10,302 bases of DNA, taken from positions 1 to 10,302 of the forward strand of contig JASLRF010000640.1 in NCBI GenBank assembly GCA_030744095.1, read 5' to 3'. The notes beneath the pieces are model-generated. The model searched no databases. It had not been told where the DNA came from and saw only the letters and a program-made list of their open reading frames with translations. The number at the start of each line of letters is the position of its first letter. Positions within the stretch are counted from its first letter, which is position 1. Source of the stretch: Pirellulaceae bacterium (GTDB lineage: Bacteria > Planctomycetota > Planctomycetia > Pirellulales > Pirellulaceae). Shown piece after piece: positions 1 to 6,817 of this stretch. The position numbers and the translations under genes are program-made.

Positions 1-627
1 TTGGCCTACAAGATGCAAAGCTCGGCACCGGACGCCGTGGATCTTTCACAGGAGACCGCGCAGACTCAGAAACTTTACGGTATGAGCGACCCCAAGGCAG
101 CCGCCTTCGGCCGCCAATGTCTGCTCGCGCGGCGTCTGGTCGAACGAGGTGTGCGATTTGTCCAACTGTATTCGGGTGGCAACCACAACGATGCGAATTG
201 GGATGCCCACGGTGATCTCAAATTGAATCACGACATGCACGCTGCGGAAACTGACAAACCGATCGCGGGCCTACTGAAGGACTTGAAAGATCGTGGGATG
301 CTGGACGAAACCTTGATCGTCTGGGGTGGAGAGTTTGGTCGCCAGCCGACTGCCGAATACGCCAAAGGAACGGGCCGCGATCACAACGCCTACGGCTTTA
401 CAATGTGGCTCGCTGGCGGCGGGATTAAAGGTGGCGTCAGCTTCGGAAAGACCGACGAACTAGGTGCTGCAGCTGTCGAAAACCGCCTGCACGTGAAAAA
501 TCTGCACGCGACGATTCTGCATCAGATGGGATTGGATCCCAACGGGCTGAGCTATTTCTATAACGGCCTCGATCAGAAATTGGTCGGCGTGGAACGCGTG
601 GAACCGATTCGGGACATCATGGCGTAG
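1..627 (+). CDS. DUF1501 family protein, C-terminal part (5' end outside window)
   Basis: The open frame runs from base 1 to a TAG at 625-627. The TTG at base 1 is probably an internal Leu codon, because DUF1501 proteins are usually well over 400 residues and only 208 are seen. Family hallmarks are visible: a His/Asp-rich segment (GGNHNDANWDAHGD, about residues 59-72), then LIVWGGEFGRQP near 105-116, then GRDHNAYGFTMWLAGGGIKGG near 125-145. DUF1501 belongs to the alkaline phosphatase/sulfatase-like fold. It is greatly expanded in planctomycetes, where it often neighbours DUF1549/DUF1553 cytochrome-type proteins. Its substrate is not established; a hydrolase acting on sulfated or phosphorylated polymers is a common inference. 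The Tat signal expected at the N-terminus lies outside the window. The next gene is convergent, so this gene ends its transcription unit here. Confidence 0.9.
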   Translation: MAYKMQSSAPDAVDLSQETAQTQKLYGMSDPKAAAFGRQCLLARRLVERGVRFVQLYSGGNHNDANWDAHGDLKLNHDMHAAETDKPIAGLLKDLKDRGMLDETLIVWGGEFGRQPTAEYAKGTGRDHNAYGFTMWLAGGGIKGGVSFGKTDELGAAAVENRLHVKNLHATILHQMGLDPNGLSYFYNGLDQKLVGVERVEPIRDIMA

Positions 628-663
628 AGCCCGCCCCAGGCTACACGTCAAAACCGTCGTCGC

Positions 664-1371
664 CTATCTCTTGGGTTTCTTGTTCAGGGGTCGGTTTTTG
701 ACGTCTGTTTGTTCTTTCTGTTGGGAATAGACTTGTTCGATCAACTTCAGATACTGGTCGATCGGCGGCATACCCATTTTCTTGCGGCGGGTATCCAGAT
801 TGTCTGGGTCCTCGACATCTTGCACGATCCACCGGCCATCGACCTGTTTGGTTTGCGTTCCGTACAACTGTTTCTTGCCCTCGCCAACACGGACGCGATC
901 GACCAGGTATGCAATGTCTACGGAAGCGACTTCCCCTTTGGCCGCTTCTTGCATCAACGTTAGGCACCGCTTTTGAAATTGTCGATCATGATCGGCGTGT
1001 TGGACCAGGAGCCAGGCCGCGTGGGAGCCATCGACACCGACCAACGATCTTCCGGGCCAACCGTGTTCTTTAATCACTTCGTCAAGCCATTTGCGGTTTT
1101 CCTTATCGATCTTCAACAGATCGGTTATTACAGGTGCACTGAGGTTCAAGACTGCGCTCTTGGAACCCAATGAGATATCGTTCTCTTGCGCCCATTTGAT
1201 CATCTTGAACCGCGCATCCTGATCGATCTTCATTCGCGCCAGCAACTCGACACGCAACTCGCGTTCCGCGATCTTCCCGGGGCGGGATCCATCCTCAATT
1301 GGCGGCAAAAACACAATATTACCAACGGCGAATATTGCGCAGGACACGGCGACAAAACACCGAAGATCCAT
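664..1371 (-). CDS. DUF6624 domain protein with N-terminal membrane/export segment
   Basis: This is a 235-residue protein. I chose the ATG at 1371 because AAGGAGGG (1384 down to 1377) lies 5 bases upstream and a hydrophobic segment follows at once (about residues 5-22). A longer frame to 1542 would overlap epmB and adds only non-conserved sequence. Residues 33-175 match my memory of the DUF6624 family: DQDARFKMIKWAQEND near 50-65, HGWPGRSLVGVDGSHAAWLL near 103-122, VQHADHD near 123-129, and DRVRVGEGKKQLYGTQ near 158-173. The conserved His, Asp, Trp and Tyr suggest a binding or catalytic pocket, but no activity is known to me. The tail is Lys/Arg-rich. The gene starts 19 bases after the epmB stop, so the two are probably cotranscribed. 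The segment is a signal peptide or anchor; no clear lipobox is seen. Confidence 0.8.
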   Translation of the reverse strand: MDLRCFVAVSCAIFAVGNIVFLPPIEDGSRPGKIAERELRVELLARMKIDQDARFKMIKWAQENDISLGSKSAVLNLSAPVITDLLKIDKENRKWLDEVIKEHGWPGRSLVGVDGSHAAWLLVQHADHDRQFQKRCLTLMQEAAKGEVASVDIAYLVDRVRVGEGKKQLYGTQTKQVDGRWIVQDVEDPDNLDTRRKKMGMPPIDQYLKLIEQVYSQQKEQTDVKNRPLNKKPKR

Positions 1372-1390
1372 GGAGGCCCTCCTTGATGAT

Positions 1391-2419
1391 CTACAATGGT
1401 GTTGGAAAAAGAACCTGTTTGCTCGGCTGCCCAGCAACCTCTTGTACGTAGGTTGGAACGGCATAGCCGGGTAGTGTATCGCGAAGTCGTTCGACCAATT
1501 CTCGACCACGCTCAACGGGAACTTCAAAGTGTGCCGCGCCACGAACGCGGTCCAATTGATGCAAGTAATATGGGACGACTCGCAGATCGATCAACCGGCA
1601 ACTAAGTTCGCTCAACGCCGCGAGCGAGTCGTTCACACCATGCAGCAAAACTGTCTGGTTCAACAGCATGATGCCGGCTCTTGTCAGCCGCTGGAGTGCC
1701 GCTGCGACGGACTCGTCCAACTCCGCGGCGTGGTTGGCGTGAATGACGATGATTGGAACCAGGCGACTCGCACTCAGCCAGTCCAACAGCGCACTGGTCA
1801 CGCGCTCCGGAATCACGATCGGGAGTCGCGTGTGAATCCGCAGCCGCCGTAGATGTGGAATCGAGGCCAGCTGTTCGGCGAGTTCGGCCAGGTGCGCGTC
1901 GACCAACGTGAGCGGGTCGCCACCACTGAGGATCACTTCCTCGATGGTTGGATCGGCTGAGATCTGCTCGATTGCCGGCTGCCACTGCGCCATCGAATGG
2001 GGCCCTTTGCCATAAGGGAAGTGACGCCGGAAGCAGTACCGACAGTGAATTGCGCAGGCGCCGGTGGTCACCAGCAGCACCCGTCTGCTATATTTCTGCA
2101 ACAAACCGGGCCGCAATATCGCGGCCTGATCCTGGACAGGATCGTTGCCAAAACCGGCGGCGTCGATCGCCTCCTCGGCAAGTGGCAAGACCTGACGCAA
2201 CAGGGGATCATGAGGATCGCCAGGACGCATCCGTTTGACGTAGCCCAAAGGTACAAACACGGGAAATGAACAGTCCGAAACAAGTTTGAGTGGTTCCGGC
2301 AACTTCAGACGTCGACACAGAGTCGAACTGTCACGAATCGCCGTTTTCATGGCCTGTTGCCAGGATTCCCCGTTTGAACGGGTGAGGACAGATTCGGCTG
2401 GGGACGCTACAATTGCCAT
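1391..2419 (-). CDS. epmB: EF-P beta-lysylation protein EpmB (lysine 2,3-aminomutase-like)
   Basis: EpmB is a radical-SAM, PLP-dependent enzyme that converts (S)-alpha-lysine to (R)-beta-lysine for attachment to EF-P. The protein is 342 residues, the same length as the E. coli enzyme as I recall it. The radical-SAM cluster motif CxxxCxxC is Cys122, Cys126 and Cys129, within CAIHCRYCFRRHFPYGKG. SGGDPL follows near 164-169, then RLRIHTRLPIVIP, LLNQTVLLHGVND, and PYYLHQLDRVRGAAHF, which is typical of the EpmB/KamA family. The short C-terminus, without the extra tetramerisation region of clostridial KamA, favours EpmB. The ATG at 2419 is the first after an in-frame stop and aligns with the E. coli N-terminus; its ribosome binding site is weak. 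It is divergent from efp-epmA, and DUF6624 lies immediately downstream. Confidence 0.95.
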   Translation of the reverse strand: MAIVASPAESVLTRSNGESWQQAMKTAIRDSSTLCRRLKLPEPLKLVSDCSFPVFVPLGYVKRMRPGDPHDPLLRQVLPLAEEAIDAAGFGNDPVQDQAAILRPGLLQKYSRRVLLVTTGACAIHCRYCFRRHFPYGKGPHSMAQWQPAIEQISADPTIEEVILSGGDPLTLVDAHLAELAEQLASIPHLRRLRIHTRLPIVIPERVTSALLDWLSASRLVPIIVIHANHAAELDESVAAALQRLTRAGIMLLNQTVLLHGVNDSLAALSELSCRLIDLRVVPYYLHQLDRVRGAAHFEVPVERGRELVERLRDTLPGYAVPTYVQEVAGQPSKQVLFPTPL

Positions 2420-2657
2420 ACTTCATTTTTGCCATCAATCGCGGTTAATTGGTGTCTCCGTAAGAGACGCTAACGAGGCAGGGCCTCGAACCAATCCGAG
2501 CTACCGTTCGGTCTTGTTAACCCGCTCTCCGACCAACCTACGGTCGGTGCCCGTCGCTAGAACTTGACTCAAATACGACAAGTTTCCGACCATAGTGAGA
2601 CTAAACCGCTGAGTAGCATAACTTTCCGTTTACCAAAAGCGTAGTAGGGAATCCGTT
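2420..2657. promoter_or_regulatory. Divergent epmB/efp intergenic region with clustered stem-loops
   Basis: This 238-base gap must hold the promoters of both epmB (minus) and efp (plus). No good sigma-70 pair could be picked: TTGACT at 2564-2569 has no matching -10 at 16-18 bases. Three perfect inverted repeats lie in its left half: GTCTC/GAGAC (2454-2458 and 2464-2468), CGAGGC/GCCTCG (2474-2479 and 2483-2488) and CCGACC/GGTCGG (2529-2534 and 2542-2547). None is followed by a T-run. If transcribed from the right they would sit in the epmB 5' leader. I see no small ORF with convincing coding character. Confidence 0.5.
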
Positions 2658-3227
2658 GTGGCGAGCTATAAATCGAATGAATTCCGTAAGGGTTTGAAGG
2701 TTCAAATCGACGGCGAACCGTATTTGATGATCGAAATGAACTTTCGCAAGCCTGGTAAAGGTGCCGCCCTGTTCGAATGCAAATTGCGAAATCTGCTCCG
2801 AAACACGGTGTTGTCGCGAACGTATCGAGGTGGCGAATCACTCGAAGCGGCCGATGTCGAAGAAATCGACGCCCAGTATTTGTATCGTCAGGGCGAAACG
2901 TTTGTGTTCATGGACAACTCGACCTACGAGCAGCACGAGTTGTCTTCCGAACAGGTCGATGACGCCTGGAAGTACATGAAGGAGGGCCTCACTTGCGCGT
3001 TGATGTTGTACAACGGCAACCCAATTACGCTGACGCCGCCAAACCACGTCGAACTGCTGATCACCGAGTGCGAACCGGGCGCCAAAGGCGATACGGCGAC
3101 CAATGTGACCAAACCAGCCAAGGTCGAAACGGGGGCCGAATTCCAAGTGCCGATCTTCATTAAAGAAGGCAACACGGTCAAGATCGACACGCGCACGGGC
3201 GACTACATCGAACGCGTCAGCAATTGA
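2658..3227 (+). CDS. efp: Translation elongation factor P
   Basis: EF-P binds between the ribosomal P and E sites and rescues ribosomes stalled at consecutive prolines. The 189-residue protein has the usual three-domain length. The N-terminal KOW-like domain begins ASYKSNEFRKGLKVQIDGEP. The modified lysine is Lys34 in FRKPGKG, matching the lysine that carries beta-lysine in E. coli. The middle OB domain includes TYRGGESLEAADVEE and YLYRQGETFVFMDN. The C-terminal domain has LTPPNHVELLITECEPG, KGDTATNVTKPA, VPIFIKEG and the signature IDTRTGDYIERV near the end. The start is GTG at 2658, with AGGGA at about 2646-2650 upstream. epmA follows 47 bases downstream on the same strand and epmB is divergent, so Lys34 is very probably (R)-beta-lysylated. 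Confidence 0.97.
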   Translation: MASYKSNEFRKGLKVQIDGEPYLMIEMNFRKPGKGAALFECKLRNLLRNTVLSRTYRGGESLEAADVEEIDAQYLYRQGETFVFMDNSTYEQHELSSEQVDDAWKYMKEGLTCALMLYNGNPITLTPPNHVELLITECEPGAKGDTATNVTKPAKVETGAEFQVPIFIKEGNTVKIDTRTGDYIERVSN

Positions 3228-3274
3228 TCGCGCCGACTTCTCGCTGGCCAACCCCGTTGGCCGCAGGTGAACCG

Positions 3275-4249
3275 ATGAGTGATTTTGCACCGACGGCCAG
3301 TTGGGAACGATTGCGCCGGCGGGCTGCGCTTCTGCATCGACTCCGCACGTTCTTCAACGAGCGTGGATTCTTGGAAGTCGAAACGCCAATACTATCGGCT
3401 GACACGGTGGTTGATCGTCATCTCGACCCAATGCAGCTACTTTCACCAACGTGCAACGACGCCGCTTCCGTAAAGCCTATGTGGCTGCAGACGTCGCCCG
3501 AGTTCGGCATGAAGCGTATGCTCGCTTCCGGTGCTGAGGCCATCTATCAAGTGACTCGAGCCTTTCGTCATGATGAGCAAGGGAGTTTGCACAATCCAGA
3601 ATTCACAATCGCCGAATGGTATCGCGTGGGCGATGGCCTTCAGGCGGGTATGGACTTGCTGGCTGAATTGGCCGGCACGCTGTTGGCTACCAGTGGCGTG
3701 AACAAGGTTACGTACGGTGAAGCGTTCCAACGTTATGCCGGCGTAGACCCCCATCGCGCTGACTTGTCGGCGCTATACGAAGCTGCTGCCAGTCACGGGA
3801 TTGCGATTCCAGCTGGTTATGAAAACGCCGATCGGGACCACTGGCTTGACCTGCTGTTGGTCAGCTGTGTCGAGCAACATTTGGGTCGAGACGCACCAAC
3901 GATTGTTTACGACTATCCAGCCAGCCAAGCAATGTTGGCTGGCGTGCGTGACGGCGATCCACCCGTTGCCGAACGATTTGAACTTTACGTCGACGGCGTC
4001 GAACTGGCCAACGGCTATCATGAATTGTTGGACGCGGCCGAACTGCGAAGACGTAACGCACGCGCCAACGAGCAGCGACGAGCGGATGGGAAACCATTGC
4101 TGCCGGAATCGATCCGGTTGTTGGCTGCGATGGACCACGGGCTACCTGCCTGCTGCGGCGTCGCACTCGGCTTCGATCGCCTGGTGATGGCCGCCACCGG
4201 TGCAAGGGACATTCGCGAAGTGATCGCCTTCCCATTTGATCGCGCTTAG
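3275..4249 (+). CDS. epmA: EF-P--(R)-beta-lysine ligase EpmA (GenX/PoxA)
   Basis: EpmA is a paralogue of the class II lysyl-tRNA synthetase catalytic core. It lacks the tRNA anticodon-binding domain and ligates beta-lysine to EF-P Lys34. The protein is 324 residues against about 325 in E. coli. I chose the ATG at 3275 because AGGTGA (3265-3270) lies 4 bases upstream and the N-terminus then matches EpmA; a TTG at 3224 would add 17 unconserved residues. Motif 2 is FRHDEQGSLHNPEFTIAEWY (98-117); motif 3 is GVALGFDRLVM (295-305). Ala297 sits where EpmA has alanine and LysRS has glycine, a position known to favour beta-lysine in E. coli. FELYVDGVELANGYHEL (235-251) is also typical. It forms a unit with efp and converges on the carboxylase gene. 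Confidence 0.95.
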   Translation: MSDFAPTASWERLRRRAALLHRLRTFFNERGFLEVETPILSADTVVDRHLDPMQLLSPTCNDAASVKPMWLQTSPEFGMKRMLASGAEAIYQVTRAFRHDEQGSLHNPEFTIAEWYRVGDGLQAGMDLLAELAGTLLATSGVNKVTYGEAFQRYAGVDPHRADLSALYEAAASHGIAIPAGYENADRDHWLDLLLVSCVEQHLGRDAPTIVYDYPASQAMLAGVRDGDPPVAERFELYVDGVELANGYHELLDAAELRRRNARANEQRRADGKPLLPESIRLLAAMDHGLPACCGVALGFDRLVMAATGARDIREVIAFPFDRA

Positions 4250-4320
4250 CTCGGGTCGCATCATTCAGTGCTTTTTTTTAGCATGAGTCGAGCAGGTGCG
4301 GCAGAAATCCCAAGTACAGG
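4250..4320. terminator. Convergent gap with T8 run and weak stem-loop
   Basis: This is the 71-base gap between the converging epmA and carboxylase genes. It contains a run of eight T at 4272-4279. An imperfect stem flanks the run, with GTGC-side bases 4263-4271 pairing with 4281-4288 around a bulge at 4268, which puts the T-run in the loop. No clear hairpin precedes the T-run on the plus strand. A role in ending epmA transcription is plausible from position only. Confidence 0.25.
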
Positions 4321-5955
4321 TCATACCTGGTAGACGCCCGTGCGAAACGGTTCTTCCGTCGCGGAACGGGTCACGACTTCCAACGTGTCGATCAACGTTT
4401 CGCGCGTGGTGGTGGGGTCAACGATCGCATCGACCCAGCCATGGGCGGCAGCATAACGGACGTCGACTTGGCGATCGTAATCAGACTTGACACGATCTCG
4501 TAACGCGGTCAGTTCCGCCGCGTCGATCTCGTCGCCTTGCCTTTGCATTGCCTTGACGGTGATGTCTAGCAACGTGTCGGTCGCCTGATCGCCGCCCATC
4601 ACCGCGCAACGTGCGTTCGGCCAGGCAAAGATGAAACGGGGGTCAAAGGCCTTGCCGCATAGCGCGTAATTCCCCGCACCGAAAGATCCGCCAATGATGA
4701 CGGTCACCTTGGGCACGCGACTGTTGCTCAAAGCATTAACGAGCTTGGCACCTGCTTTGATGATTCCCGCACGTTCGGACTCTGAGCCGACCATGAAGCC
4801 GTTGACATCCTGCAGGAACAACAGGGGCAACCAATCTTGGTTACACGCCATGACAAAACGGGCCGCTTTTTCAGCGCTATCGACGTACATCACACCGCCA
4901 AACTGATACTCGCCATTGGCGGTCTTGATCCGGTGATGCTGGTTGGCCACGATCCCAACGGAGAACCCTCCGATCCGGGCCGTTCCGCAAACGACCGCCT
5001 TTCCAAAGTCGGCCTTGTACTCGTCGAAGCTATCCACATCCACTACGCAGTCCAGCACTTCGCGGATCTCGTATTCGCGATGCGGATCAAGATCGACAAC
5101 GTTTAAGACGTCGCTCGTCGGACGCTGCGGCGGTTGGCTGTCGTGTCGTGTAAACGGCGTTGGGGGAATGTCGGCATCGGGTTGGATAAGCTCGGCGAGA
5201 CGTCGCAACCGATCCAAGCAGGCATCGTCATCGGGCTCGTGAAAATCTATGGTGCCACTGATGGCGGCGTGCATGTTCGCGCCGCCCAACAGTTCGCTGG
5301 AGACTTCTTGGCCGATGGCGCTTTTGACGAGCGCCGGGCCAGCTAGGTAGAGGCCTGAACCCGAGGTCATTAGCACTTTGTCGCACAGCACGGGCAAATA
5401 TCCACCGCCGGCGACACAGTTCCCCATGATGGCCGCAGTTTGTGAGATTCCCGCCGCGGACATGACGGCGTTGTTACGAAAGATGCGTCCGAAATCGTCT
5501 TCGTCCGGAAACACATCTTCTTGCAATGGCAAGAACACGCCTGCAGAATCGACGAGGTAGATCAAGGGCAGCCGATTGGCGAAGGCAATCCTCTGCGCGC
5601 GTAATGTCTTCTTCGCTGTCGCCGGAAAGAAGGCACCCGCTTTCACCGTAGCGTCATTGGCCACGATCATGTGGCGACGACCCTTCACCTGTGCGATGCC
5701 GGTGACCACCCCGGCCGCCGGTGCTCCGCCCCACTGGTCATACATTCCATCGCCGCACCAGAGCCCGATTTCACGAAACGTTGCGCGAGGGTCAATCAAG
5801 CGAGCGATTCGTTCACGGGCCGTCAGGCGGCCTTTGGCGTGTTGTCGCTCAATCGCCTGTTCGCCGCCCCCCTGAAGGATCTCCTGCTCGCGCTGTTGCA
5901 ATTTGGACGTCAAGTCAGCCCAAGACAAACCTGACGTGGCCTCCGAGTTCTCCAC
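4321..5955 (-). CDS. Acyl-CoA carboxylase carboxyltransferase (beta) subunit, methylcrotonyl-CoA carboxylase-like
   Basis: This subunit transfers the carboxyl group from biotin to an acyl-CoA. I chose GTG at 5955 (544 residues) because GAGAGG lies 8 bases upstream and the conserved sequence starts soon after; an ATG at 6042 would add 29 unconserved residues. Visible features include RQHAKGRLTARERIARLIDP (37-56), NDATVKAGAFFPATAKK (100-116), DVFPDEDDFGRIF (147-159), MGNCVAGGGYLPVL (177-190), and the second oxyanion region GGSFGAGNYALCGKAFDPRF (422-441) followed by WPNARCAVMGGDQA (445-458). The DVFPDxDxFGRIF and WPNAR segments resemble methylcrotonyl-CoA carboxylase more than propionyl-CoA carboxylase. 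The substrate is not certain: the first oxyanion segment reads DSAGVFLP (136-143), where I recall GGANLP-like sequence in MCC. No biotin carboxylase or biotin carrier gene is in the window, so its partner is encoded elsewhere. Confidence 0.92.
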   Translation of the reverse strand: MENSEATSGLSWADLTSKLQQREQEILQGGGEQAIERQHAKGRLTARERIARLIDPRATFREIGLWCGDGMYDQWGGAPAAGVVTGIAQVKGRRHMIVANDATVKAGAFFPATAKKTLRAQRIAFANRLPLIYLVDSAGVFLPLQEDVFPDEDDFGRIFRNNAVMSAAGISQTAAIMGNCVAGGGYLPVLCDKVLMTSGSGLYLAGPALVKSAIGQEVSSELLGGANMHAAISGTIDFHEPDDDACLDRLRRLAELIQPDADIPPTPFTRHDSQPPQRPTSDVLNVVDLDPHREYEIREVLDCVVDVDSFDEYKADFGKAVVCGTARIGGFSVGIVANQHHRIKTANGEYQFGGVMYVDSAEKAARFVMACNQDWLPLLFLQDVNGFMVGSESERAGIIKAGAKLVNALSNSRVPKVTVIIGGSFGAGNYALCGKAFDPRFIFAWPNARCAVMGGDQATDTLLDITVKAMQRQGDEIDAAELTALRDRVKSDYDRQVDVRYAAAHGWVDAIVDPTTTRETLIDTLEVVTRSATEEPFRTGVYQV

Positions 5956-6082
5956 TGCTAAAACCTCTCCCTGCCTTGTATTTGGGGGCTTCCCTCGCAA
6001 CTTAGAGCGCATGCGGCATAAGTGTCGCAGGTTTCTCGTCACATAGGACTTAGAAACAAGGCGTCGCGCACGCTACACGTCC

Positions 6083-6095
6083 GTGCGACTCGCAC
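6083..6095. repeat. 13-base palindrome, operator-like
   Basis: GTGCGA-C-TCGCAC is a perfect inverted repeat with a one-base centre. It lies about 128 bases upstream of the carboxylase start and 238 bases upstream of the STAS start. The loop is too short for an RNA hairpin, so a dimeric DNA-binding protein site is the likelier reading if it is functional. A related sequence, GTCGCGCACG, lies just to the left near 6063. Chance occurrence in GC-rich sequence is possible. Confidence 0.25.
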
Positions 6096-6254
6096 TGGTC
6101 ATTTTAACGTGCCGGCCTCGGGCTCCAAGTGTCGCCGCGAAGGTCCCAACTGAGTTCCTGGGGCGGAAAGGCACGTTTCGAACAAACACCAGGCCTAAGG
6201 TATCGCAATCCTCCGACTGAGCGGGTAGAATTGAAGAGTGGGCCTATTCTGGCG

Positions 6255-6290
6255 TTCGCATAGCTGAAGAGAAGCAGCCATGCGAATTTT
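6255..6290 (+). terminator. Stem-loop plus TTTT in the leader of the STAS gene
   Basis: TTCGCAT (6255-6261) pairs perfectly with ATGCGAA (6280-6286). Inside, after one A/C mismatch, GCTG (6263-6266) pairs with CAGC (6275-6278), leaving an 8-base loop AAGAGAAG. Four T follow at 6287-6290. The stem is thus 11 pairs with one mismatch, and the T-run is on the plus-strand side only. The structure ends 42 bases before the STAS start. It could be an attenuator, a terminator of an upstream short RNA, or a regulatory leader element; the T-run is short for a strong intrinsic terminator. Confidence 0.45.
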
Positions 6291-6332
6291 CTACCACCAA
6301 CCGTCGGCAACAGAACAGGCAAGGCATCGCAA

Positions 6333-6731
6333 GTGAACATTAATAATCTGATCACGGCCATTCGACACGATGATGTGTTGATGATGAGGATCGAGACCGA
6401 GCAGATCAAAGATAGTGTCGTCGCGCACGATCTGAAGTACATTTTGAGCCATACCGTCAAGAAGTCGAAGGCAACGAAGTTTGTTTTGGACATGGGGAAT
6501 CTGACCTTCATGACCAGCTTGGGATGCGTGGCGTTCATCAGCGTCAAACATGCCGTTCGCGAAAAACAGGGACGGCTCGTCCTGTGCAACATCATGCCGT
6601 TCATACACAAGATTCTCACGGCGAAGAGACTTCTTCAGCCATCGCAGCATAATGGCAACGTAGCGTTTGAATGCGCGGATTCTCTAGAAGAGGCACTAGA
6701 GATGCTCTCGCCCACGGGCAGCGAGGTGTAG
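6333..6731 (+). CDS. Single-domain STAS protein (anti-sigma factor antagonist-like)
   Basis: This is a 132-residue protein starting at GTG 6333, with AAGG at 6321-6324 eight bases upstream. Its core resembles the SpoIIAA/RsbV STAS fold: KATKFVLDMGNLTFMTSLGC (46-65), then a helix, then QGRLVLCNIMPFIHKILTAK. The segment FMTSLG aligns with FMDSSGLG of SpoIIAA, so Ser62 sits at the phosphorylated serine while the preceding Asp is Thr61. Such proteins bind anti-sigma factor kinases or act as partner-switch modules with SpoIIE-type phosphatases. No kinase, phosphatase or sigma factor is adjacent. The preserved serine suggests regulation by phosphorylation (inference). The match is by pattern only, and some STAS proteins work in chemotaxis, transport or stressosome-like complexes. 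Confidence 0.8.
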   Translation: MNINNLITAIRHDDVLMMRIETEQIKDSVVAHDLKYILSHTVKKSKATKFVLDMGNLTFMTSLGCVAFISVKHAVREKQGRLVLCNIMPFIHKILTAKRLLQPSQHNGNVAFECADSLEEALEMLSPTGSEV

Positions 6732-6775
6732 GCCTGCGTCAGGTCCAAGCGTAGTCGCGTTGCTCTGAAATGCAG

Positions 6776-6794
6776 ACCGATATCGTAGATCGGT
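6776..6794. terminator. Stem-loop between convergent STAS and msrA genes
   Basis: ACCGAT (6776-6781) pairs with ATCGGT (6789-6794) around a 7-base loop, in the 86-base gap between two converging genes. The position fits a bidirectional terminator. There is no good T-run on either side, so the call is weak. Confidence 0.3.
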
Positions 6795-6817
6795 TCAGTT
6801 CCATTCGAACATGCACC

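Larger units (their letters stand above)
5956..6332. promoter_or_regulatory. Gene-free divergent region between the carboxylase and STAS genes
   Basis: This 377-base stretch holds no convincing gene. The open frames crossing it on the minus strand (6104-6619 and 6291-6650) are shadows of the STAS gene or lack coding character. It must contain the start signals of both divergent genes, but I cannot point to a strong promoter. It contains a 13-base palindrome at 6083-6095 and a hairpin followed by TTTT at 6255-6290, listed separately. The carboxylase ribosome binding site is at 5969 down to 5964. Confidence 0.5.

Noticed and set aside
641..967. Minus-strand open frame of 108 codons
   Set aside because: It lies entirely in another frame of the DUF6624 gene and its translation is Arg/Pro-rich with no family resemblance.
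1372..1542. Upstream extension of the DUF6624 gene
   Set aside because: It would overlap the 3' end of epmB and adds unconserved sequence, while the ATG at 1371 has a strong ribosome binding site and a signal segment.
2450..2560. Possible tRNA or tRNA remnant on the minus strand
   Set aside because: A GGTTCGA T-loop-like string is present, but the flanking bases do not pair as a T-arm and no acceptor or anticodon stem can be formed.
2564..2596. TTGACT as the -35 of an efp promoter
   Set aside because: No acceptable -10 lies 16-18 bases downstream; the nearest AT-rich hexamer, CATAGT, is 21 bases away.
3224..3274. TTG start for epmA overlapping the efp stop
   Set aside because: The added 17 residues do not match EpmA, and the ATG at 3275 has AGGTGA upstream and gives the family length.
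6104..6650. Minus-strand open frames of 171 and 119 codons
   Set aside because: They mostly mirror the STAS gene in the antisense direction and their translations show no family features.
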